Part shown: one piece after another, positions 58,142 to 64,000 of the stretch
Layout of the letters: each line of letters opens with the position of its first letter
Position numbering within the stretch: the stretch's first letter is position 1
DNA from: Curtobacterium sp. VKM Ac-1395
GTDB lineage: Bacteria; Actinomycetota; Actinomycetes; Actinomycetales; Microbacteriaceae
Direction of reading: 5' to 3'
Length of the DNA stretch: 64,000 nt
Assembly (NCBI RefSeq): GCF_015350975.1
Contig: NZ_JADKRX010000009.1
Coordinates: 1-64,000 of the forward strand
Made by a program: the position numbers and the translations under genes
The notes under the pieces: generated by a model
Database searches by the model: none
What the model saw: only the letters and a program-made list of their open reading frames with translations
Told to the model about the DNA's origin: nothing

Positions 58142-60451
58142 TCAGTCGGTCGTGTCCTCCTCGGAGGAGTCCGGGCCGGAGCGTGCGTCCGCACCGGCGC
58201 TGCGGGCGATGCCGAGCAGTCCGCCGAGCTCGACACCGCTCAGCTCGCGGGTCCGGCCGCTCGGCAGGGTGCCGAGGTGGAGCGGACCGAACGAGCGTCG
58301 CACGAGCTCGAGCACCGGGTGGTCCACGGCGTCGAACATGCGCCGGACGATCCGGTTGCGGCCGGAGTGCAGGGTCAGCTCGAGGAGGGACTCCCCCCGC
58401 GACGACTCGAGCAGACGGACCTTGTCGGCGGCGATCCGGCCGTCCTCCAGGTCCACGCCGTCGAGCAGCTGCTGCACGGTCGCCGGGTTCACGTTGCCCG
58501 CGACCTTCGCGACGTAGGTCTTCGCGACGCCGAACGACGGGTGCGCGAGCACGTGGGCGAGCGCGCCGTCGTTCGTCAGCAGCAGCAGGCCCGCGGTCTC
58601 GGCGTCGAGCCGCCCGACGTTGAACAGCCGCTCCTCGTACTTGTCGACGTACTGCGACAGGTCCGGGCGGCCGCGCTCGTCGAGCATGCTCGACACGACG
58701 CCCGTCGGCTTGTTCAGCAGGACGTACCGGCGCGAGGTGTCGACCTGCACGGGGACGCCGTCGACGGTGATCTCGTCCTTCTCGGCGTCGACACGACGAC
58801 CGAGTGCCTCGACGACCTCGCCGTTGACCGACACGCGGCCCTCGGCGATCAGGTTCTCGGCGACACGACGGGACGCGACACCAGCGGCGGCGATGACCTT
58901 CTGCAGGCGCTCGCCCTCGGGCTGCAGCTGCTCGGGGGCCGCAGCGTTGCCGTCGGCGTCCCACTCGGGGATGATCGGGCGTTCCGGGGTGCCCTCGAGC
59001 GGCGCGCCGTGGTCGTCGCGCTGCCCTGCGGGTCGCGGGGTCGTCGCCTTGTTGCGGACCGTGGCCGTGCCGCCGACGTAGCGGCGTCCGTTGTGCCAGA
59101 CGCGGCTGGCGTCACTGCCCTCGCGGGGCGCACCACGACGGTCGTCGCGGCGGTCCCGGTCCTCGCGGCGGTCGCGCTGGTCCTTGTCGGACGAGCTCCA
59201 CCGGGGGCGCTCGGTCCGACGGTCACCGGTCGGGGCCGAGCGGCGGTCACCGGACGGGGCTCCGCGGTCGTCGCGGCGGGGAGCGCCACGGTCGTCCTGG
59301 CGCGGACGGTACCCGCGGTCGTCGTCGCGGCGGGGAGCACCACGGTCGTCCCGGCGGGGGGTGCCACGGTCGTCGCGGCGAGGAGCGCCACGGTCGTCCT
59401 GACGCGGACGGTACCCACGGTCGTCGTCGCGACGGGGGAACCCACGGTCACCGGCGCCTCGGTCGTCACGGCGAGGAGCACCACGGTCGTCCTGACGGGG
59501 GCGGTACCCGCGGTCGTCGTCGCGGCGCTGGAACCCACGGTCACCGGCGCCACGGTCGTCACGACGGGGAGCGCCACGGTCGTCGCGGCGCGGGGCACCA
59601 CGGTCGTCACGGCGGGGGGCACCACGGTCGTCACGGCGGGGACCGCCACGGTCGTCCTCACGGCGGACGAAGCCACCGTCCCGACGGCCACCACGGTCGT
59701 CCTCACGGCGGACGAAGCCACCGTCACGACGGGGAGCACCCCGGTCGTCGTCACGGCGCCCGTACCCGCGGTCGTCGCCGCGCGGAGCACCACGGTCGTC
59801 CCGACGGGGAGCGGAGCGGTCGTCCTGGCGCGGGCGGTACCCACGGTCGTCGTCGCGTCGGCCCTGCGGGCGGTCGTCACGACGGCCGTACCCGCGGTCG
59901 TCGCGCTGTCCGCCGCGGTCGTCCCGCTGACCGGGGGCGCCGGAACGGCCGCCGTACCCGCCGCGGTCCGCGCCACCGCGGTCGGACCCACCCGAACCTC
60001 CACGGTCCGAGCCGTACCCACCGGACCGACCGGCCGGGGCGCCGGAACGCCCGCCGTACCCACCACGGTCCGAGCCACCGCGGTCGGACCCACCCGAACC
60101 GCCGCGGTCCGAGCCGTACCCACCGGACCGACCGGCAGGAGCGCCGGAACGGCCGCCGTACCCACCACGGTCCGAGCCACCGCGGTCGGACCCACCCGAA
60201 CCGCCGCGGTCCGAGCCGTACCCACCGGACCGACCGGCAGGAGCGCCGGAACGGCCGCCGTACCCGCCACGGTCAGAACCGCCACGGTCCGAGCCGTACC
60301 CGGAGCGACCGGCACCGCCGTCACGACCGGCACCGCCGGAGCGACCAGCCCCACCAGCGCGACCCGGTCCACCTGCGCGGTCCGAGCCTCCTGACCGGTC
60401 TGGGCGTCCGCCGGACCGGCCGTCGTCTCGTCTGTCCTCATACGCGGCCAT
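58142..60451 (-). CDS. rluB: 23S rRNA pseudouridine synthase (RluB-like) with a very long disordered N-terminus
   Basis: A 769-aa protein. The C-terminal 260 residues are a normal RsuA/RluB enzyme: S4 RNA-binding domain ([17 protein letters not shown], about 512) and catalytic Asp in [11 protein letters not shown] (about 615). Before it are about 500 residues of low-complexity Gly/Arg/Asp/Ser, comprising three near-identical 34-residue units ([15 protein letters not shown]...) and then some 25 copies of RRDDRG-like units. RGG-type tracts bind RNA and promote condensation, so the tail may help rRNA binding. ATG 60451 overlaps the scpB stop by 14 bases. Actinobacterial RluB often has a shorter tail. 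Confidence 0.9.
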   Translation of the reverse strand: MAAYEDRRDDGRSGGRPDRSGGSDRAGGPGRAGGAGRSGGAGRDGGAGRSGYGSDRGGSDRGGYGGRSGAPAGRSGGYGSDRGGSGGSDRGGSDRGGYGGRSGAPAGRSGGYGSDRGGSGGSDRGGSDRGGYGGRSGAPAGRSGGYGSDRGGSGGSDRGGADRGGYGGRSGAPGQRDDRGGQRDDRGYGRRDDRPQGRRDDDRGYRPRQDDRSAPRRDDRGAPRGDDRGYGRRDDDRGAPRRDGGFVRREDDRGGRRDGGFVRREDDRGGPRRDDRGAPRRDDRGAPRRDDRGAPRRDDRGAGDRGFQRRDDDRGYRPRQDDRGAPRRDDRGAGDRGFPRRDDDRGYRPRQDDRGAPRRDDRGTPRRDDRGAPRRDDDRGYRPRQDDRGAPRRDDRGAPSGDRRSAPTGDRRTERPRWSSSDKDQRDRREDRDRRDDRRGAPREGSDASRVWHNGRRYVGGTATVRNKATTPRPAGQRDDHGAPLEGTPERPIIPEWDADGNAAAPEQLQPEGERLQKVIAAAGVASRRVAENLIAEGRVSVNGEVVEALGRRVDAEKDEITVDGVPVQVDTSRRYVLLNKPTGVVSSMLDERGRPDLSQYVDKYEERLFNVGRLDAETAGLLLLTNDGALAHVLAHPSFGVAKTYVAKVAGNVNPATVQQLLDGVDLEDGRIAADKVRLLESSRGESLLELTLHSGRNRIVRRMFDAVDHPVLELVRRSFGPLHLGTLPSGRTRELSGVELGGLLGIARSAGADARSGPDSSEEDTTD

Positions 60452-61178
60452 CGGGGATCCCTTCGTTCTGCTCGAAGCCGTCGACGCCGTCCTCCAGGAG
60501 GGGCGAGATGAGCGGCAGTTCCTCGAGCGAGTTGATGCCGAGCTGCTGCAGGAGCAGGTCGGATGTGACGTAGTTGATGGCTCCGGTCTCGGAGTCGGTG
60601 AACGACTCCTCGATGAGACCGCGGGCCACGAGGGTGCGGACGACGCCGTCGACGTTGACGGCGCGGATCGACGCGATCTGGGAGCGCGTGATGGGCTGCT
60701 TGTAGGCGACGACGGCGAGCGTCTCGAGCGCGGCCTGCGACAGGCGGGACGGCCGCTCGGCCTCCACGAACTGCTCGACGACGTCGTCGAGGTCCGCGCG
60801 GACGTAGAAGCGCCAGCCGCCACCGACCTCGCGGAGTTCGAACCCGCGGCGGACGGTGCCGTCGACGCCGTCGAAGTCCGCGACCAGCCGTTCGACGGCC
60901 TGGCGCACGACGGGGACGGGTGCTCCGACGGCGGTGCCGAGCGCGACGAGCGACTGGGGTTCGTCGGCGATCATCAGGATGGCCTCGAGCTGACGGTCGA
61001 CGGCGACGTCGGCCACATCGGCCACGCTGGCGACATCGGCGACGACCCGGGCCTCGGCGTCGTCGTCGTGTCCCGCCGCCGCGTGCGCGCGCATCGACTG
61101 CTCGATCGCCCGGGCGTCGGCGAGCTCGTCCGCCCCGCCCGGTTCGGCGCTGGAGACGTCGTGCACGTCATCCGTCAT
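60438..61178 (-). CDS. scpB: segregation and condensation protein B
   Basis: A 246-aa kleisin-associated subunit of SMC-ScpAB, which compacts and segregates the chromosome. Two winged-helix domains (about 55-215: [15 protein letters not shown], then [30 protein letters not shown], the family hallmark). An acidic N-terminal extension of about 50 residues contains [16 protein letters not shown] repeats. Overlaps scpA by 11 bases. Confidence 0.96.
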   Translation of the reverse strand: MTDDVHDVSSAEPGGADELADARAIEQSMRAHAAAGHDDDAEARVVADVASVADVADVAVDRQLEAILMIADEPQSLVALGTAVGAPVPVVRQAVERLVADFDGVDGTVRRGFELREVGGGWRFYVRADLDDVVEQFVEAERPSRLSQAALETLAVVAYKQPITRSQIASIRAVNVDGVVRTLVARGLIEESFTDSETGAINYVTSDLLLQQLGINSLEELPLISPLLEDGVDGFEQNEGIPDGRV

Positions 61179-62028
61179 AGTCGGCTCCAAGATTGGCGAG
61201 GCTCTCGTCGGTCCAGTGCTCCGCGGTCCACCGCAGGGTGAGCTCCCCCAGCGGTTCGTCCTGCTCGAAGGTGATCGACGCCGTGCGGTACAGCTCGAGG
61301 ATCGCGAGGAAACGAGCCACAACGATACCCGCCGTGTCGACCCCGGCGACCAGTTCCCGGAACGCGACGTCCGGATCGCCCGACTCGGCACGGGTCCGGA
61401 GGATCGACACGACGACCGCCGCCTGCTCGCGGATGCTCACGAGCGGGGCGTGCAGGTGGTCCAGGCCGACCGTGGGGATCTCCCGCGGGGCGAAGGCCAA
61501 CGTGGCGAGCGCGGCGAAGTCCTGCGCGGTCAGGGTCCAGACGAGCTCGGGGGTGCGGGCGCGGAACCGTTCCTCGAGCCGGACGCTCCGCGCGTGCCGG
61601 CGCGACTCGGTGCCCCAGCGGGTGCCGAACCAGTCGGCGGCCTGCTTGAAGGCGCGGTACTGCAGGAGCCGGGCGAAGAGCAGGTCCCTGGCCTCGAGGA
61701 GGGCGACGTCCTCGGCGTCGACGAGCTCGCCCTGGGGCAGGAGCCCGGCGATCTTCAGGTCGAGCAGGGTCGCGGCGACGACGAGGAACTCGCTCGCCTC
61801 GTCGAGTTCGTCGACCGACTCGGCCTGGCGTACGTACGCGATGAACTCGCCCGTGACGACGCCGAGGGCGACCTCGGTGATGTCCAGCTCGTGCTTGGTG
61901 ATGAGCGAGAGCAGGAGGTCGAACGGCCCGTCGAAGTTCCGCAGGCGGACGCGGAAGCCCTGGCCGGCAGCGGGAGCAGCGTCGGCAGGAGGGGGGCCAG
62001 CGGCAGCGGGGTCAGACGACGGCGCCAC
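61168..62028 (-). CDS. scpA: segregation and condensation protein A
   Basis: A 286-aa kleisin bridging SMC heads. The signature FDGPFDLLLSLITKHELDITEVALGVVTGEF is at about 32-62, and the C-terminal winged helix (FLAILELYRTASITFEQDEPLGELTL) contacts the SMC cap. GTG 62028 overlaps the parA stop by 17 bases. Confidence 0.96.
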   Translation of the reverse strand: MAPSSDPAAAGPPPADAAPAAGQGFRVRLRNFDGPFDLLLSLITKHELDITEVALGVVTGEFIAYVRQAESVDELDEASEFLVVAATLLDLKIAGLLPQGELVDAEDVALLEARDLLFARLLQYRAFKQAADWFGTRWGTESRRHARSVRLEERFRARTPELVWTLTAQDFAALATLAFAPREIPTVGLDHLHAPLVSIREQAAVVVSILRTRAESGDPDVAFRELVAGVDTAGIVVARFLAILELYRTASITFEQDEPLGELTLRWTAEHWTDESLANLGADYDG

Positions 62029-62890
62029 GCTGGACGAGCTCCCGTGCGAGCTGCCGGTACGAGTGCGCCGCGGCGTGGTCCGGCGCGGTCTGCGTGATGG
62101 GACGCGCGGACACGGTGGCGTCGGGGAACTTCACGGTGCGGGAGATGACGGTGTCGAGCACGCGGTCGTCGAAGGTGTCGACGACGCGCTCCATGACCTC
62201 GCGGGAGTGCAGCGTCCGCGAGTCGTACATGGTGGCGAGGATGCCGTCGAGCTGCAGGGCGGGGTTCAGGCGGTCGCGCACCTTGTCGATCGTCTCGATG
62301 AGCAGGGCGACGCCGCGCAGCGCGAAGAACTCGCACTCGAGCGGGATGAGCACGCCGTGCGCTGCGGTGAGCGCGTTCACGGTGAGGAGGCCGAGCGAGG
62401 GCTGGCAGTCCACGAGGATGACGTCGTAGTCCCCGGCGACCTTGCGCAGGACGCTGGCCAGGATCTGCTCACGGGCGACCTCGTTGACCAGGTGGACCTC
62501 GGCGGCCGACAGGTCGATGTTCGCCGGGATCACGTCGAGGTACGGGGTGTTCGTTGGCTGGATGACCTGGTTCGGGTCCTTGATCGAGCCCATCAGCAGG
62601 TCGTAGACCGTCGGGATGTCGTGGGTGCGCACGCCGAGGCCCGCGGACAGGGCGCCCTGCGGGTCGAAGTCGACGGCGAGGACCTTGCGGCCGTACTCCG
62701 CGAGCGCGGCGCCGAGGTTGATGGTCGTGGTGGTCTTGCCCACCCCGCCTTTCTGGTTGCACAGGGCGATGATGCGGGCCGGACCGTGGCCGTCGAGCTC
62801 CTCGGGGATGGGGAACGCCCGAACGGGCCGGCCGGTCGGACCGTAGGTGGTCTCGCCGGTGCCGGACTGGGTCGTCGGGTTGGTGCTCAC
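62012..62890 (-). CDS. parA: ParA-family chromosome partitioning ATPase
   Basis: A 292-aa Walker-type ATPase: deviant Walker A NQKGGVGKTTT (about 45-55), Walker A' DFDPQG, Walker B DVILVDCQPSLG. GTG 62890 is preferred; an upstream GTG/ATG adds eight residues. This ParA next to scpAB is the conserved actinobacterial paralogue, separate from the parAB locus near oriC, and probably helps position the chromosome or SMC complex. Confidence 0.94.
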   Translation of the reverse strand: MSTNPTTQSGTGETTYGPTGRPVRAFPIPEELDGHGPARIIALCNQKGGVGKTTTTINLGAALAEYGRKVLAVDFDPQGALSAGLGVRTHDIPTVYDLLMGSIKDPNQVIQPTNTPYLDVIPANIDLSAAEVHLVNEVAREQILASVLRKVAGDYDVILVDCQPSLGLLTVNALTAAHGVLIPLECEFFALRGVALLIETIDKVRDRLNPALQLDGILATMYDSRTLHSREVMERVVDTFDDRVLDTVISRTVKFPDATVSARPITQTAPDHAAAHSYRQLARELVQRGAVV

Positions 62891-62960
62891 CTGGTCATCG
62901 TACCGGCGCACCACGCCGACACCGGGCCCGCACCGCCGTGCCGCGCCACGCCTGCCTCCG

Positions 62961-62990
62961 GCTCAGCCTCAGGCTCAGGCTCAGGCTCAG
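62961..62990. repeat. CTCAGG hexamer repeat at the end of the SseB-like gene
   Basis: Five copies of CTCAGG/CTCAGC flank and include the stop codon of the SseB-like gene (stop 62987-62989). Confidence 0.85.
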
Positions 62991-63805
62991 GCCGGCCGCA
63001 ACGCCACCCGCATGCTGTCCACCCGCTCCGCGATGACGGCGTCCGCGGTCCACCGCTGCTGCAGCCGCCCCACGAGCTCCCCGACCTGCTCGCGGTCGAG
63101 CCCCGGGTGCAGCGCGAGCCCGACCGTCAGCTCCGGCCCGGCGAACCGCCCGAGGGGGTCCCCCGGCGACAGCTCGACCCGTGCCACCGCCGGCTCCCCC
63201 GCGACCGAGTCCGCGAAGGCCTGCCCCACGGCAGGGTCCTCGAAGCACGGCGTCCAGGCGAGGTCCTGCCCGATCGCCCAGACCGCGGGACGTCGGAGCA
63301 CGAACTCGCTCGTGGACGTCGGGTCGAGGACGACGAGCTGGGTGTCCTCGCTCGCGGCCGCCATCGCCACGCGGCGGGCCTCCACCGGGATCGGCCGCGC
63401 GGTCGCGTCCCAGGCCTGCATCGCCGCGACGGAGGTGAACGCCGGCATCACCGTGCGCCCGTCCGGTCCGGCGACCGTCACGATGGACAGTTCCTGCGTC
63501 TTGTCGACCAGGCGTCCGTCCGGGGTCTCCCCGACCTCGCCGGCCTCGGCGACGAGTGGGATGAGCAGGCGGGCGGAGGCGAGCGCCGACACCACTGCGG
63601 CCTGCGATCCACCATCCTCCAGCCCGGCGATCGCGGCCAGGACCGCCGGATCGGCCAGGCCGTCGTCGTCGGCGAAGGCGTCGTCGTGGCTGTCGAAGGT
63701 GCGCCCGGCCCACGGGAACCCGGCGGTGTCCGCGGGCGCGTGCCCGTGCTCGTGCTCGTGCGCGTCCTCGGGTCCGCCACCGCGGCCGTTCGAGATGCCC
63801 GCCAC
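62987..63805 (-). CDS. SseB-family protein
   Basis: A 272-aa protein with two SseB-like domains. The first half includes RLLIPLVAEAGE...DKTQELSIVTVAGPDGRTVMPAFTSVAAMQAW, the family signature. A His/Glu-rich segment (EDAHEHEHGHA) near the N-terminus may bind metal. GTG 63805, 2 bp after the hisA/priA stop, so co-transcribed with it. The family function is not established. Confidence 0.82.
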   Translation of the reverse strand: MAGISNGRGGGPEDAHEHEHGHAPADTAGFPWAGRTFDSHDDAFADDDGLADPAVLAAIAGLEDGGSQAAVVSALASARLLIPLVAEAGEVGETPDGRLVDKTQELSIVTVAGPDGRTVMPAFTSVAAMQAWDATARPIPVEARRVAMAAASEDTQLVVLDPTSTSEFVLRRPAVWAIGQDLAWTPCFEDPAVGQAFADSVAGEPAVARVELSPGDPLGRFAGPELTVGLALHPGLDREQVGELVGRLQQRWTADAVIAERVDSMRVALRPA

Positions 63806-63807
63806 GA

Positions 63808-64000
63808 CTACTCCGAGGCGATGTCGAGTGCGGCCGGCAGCGTGAACGCCCCGGAGTAGAGCGCCTTGCCGATGATCGCGCCCTCCAGGCCGTGCGGGAC
63901 CAGTTCGCGCAGGGCGACGAGGTCGTCGAGGGTGGAGATGCCGCCGGACGCCACCACGGGCTGGTCGGTCCGGTCGCACACCTTCCGGAGCAGCTCGAGG
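63808..64000 (-). CDS. priA: phosphoribosyl isomerase A (HisA/PriA), C-terminal part
   Basis: Cut by the window edge; the last 63 codons read [40 protein letters not shown] and stop. This is the end of the bifunctional HisA/TrpF isomerase of actinobacteria (histidine and often tryptophan synthesis): the GGI(S/A) phosphate loop, [11 protein letters not shown] final strand and helix. Whether TrpF activity is retained depends on residues outside the window. Confidence 0.9.
   Translation of the reverse strand, partial: LELLRKVCDRTDQPVVASGGISTLDDLVALRELVPHGLEGAIIGKALYSGAFTLPAALDIASE

Noticed and set aside
59900-60350. Regularly spaced repeats that might suggest CRISPR
   Set aside because: Contiguous in-frame protein repeats without unique spacers; no cas genes.
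58277-60394. 705-codon open frame opposite rluB, rich in TVV/VPA repeats
   Set aside because: Arises from the RGG repeat read antisense; no start context or domain.

Overview
This is a high-GC actinobacterial chromosome segment, most like Microbacteriaceae and plausibly a plant-associated, Curtobacterium-like organism. Support comes from pervasive GC-rich codon use, GTG/TTG starts, ATGA/GTGA stop-start overlaps, an rRNA leader typical of actinobacteria at the left edge, and the order hisA/priA - sseB-like - parA - scpA - scpB - rluB - tyrA - cmk - der at the right edge. No phage, insertion sequence or CRISPR array was seen.

Layout. 1-460: promoter and leader of an rRNA operon reading left out of the window. 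460-5581: rlmN, an NlpC/P60 peptidase, an AraC regulator divergent from an SDR, and a second SDR. 5671-14337: a cluster that reads as a complete D-apionate catabolic pathway: lactonase (apnL), oxidoisomerase (apnO), 3-oxo-isoapionate decarboxylase (oiaC-like), L-erythrulose kinase (lerK), two tetrulose-phosphate isomerases (lerI, derI), an MFS transporter and a FadR-type regulator. Two near-identical GTCAACCGGTTG palindromes flank the cluster. 14553-29929: a methyltransferase, then a LacI-controlled carbohydrate regulon of two divergent operons, GH95 fucosidase/galactosidase with three sugar-metabolism genes, and an ABC importer with a lyase-like protein and a Gfo/Idh-DUF6807 fusion. Both operons carry the 14-mer GGAAAGCGCTTGCC. 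Apiose and fucose/galactose are both plant cell-wall sugars, so these neighbouring regions may serve plant-wall feeding.

29930-42023: housekeeping and accessory singles: GT14 transferase, SDR, SGNH and alpha/beta hydrolases, a UvrA-like ABC protein, small membrane proteins, tRNA-Pro(GGG), a lipoprotein and a RecQ-phosphoribosyltransferase fusion. 42385-51903: a compact type VII secretion (WXG100/EssC) island whose operon ends in a lipase-like putative effector and three paralogous lipoproteins, a candidate toxin-immunity module. 52044-64000: an aldo-keto reductase, small membrane/secreted proteins and the conserved division/translation block.

A recurring oddity is short tandem repeats at or just past the 3' ends of genes, plus two copies of one long palindrome 18.7 kb apart.
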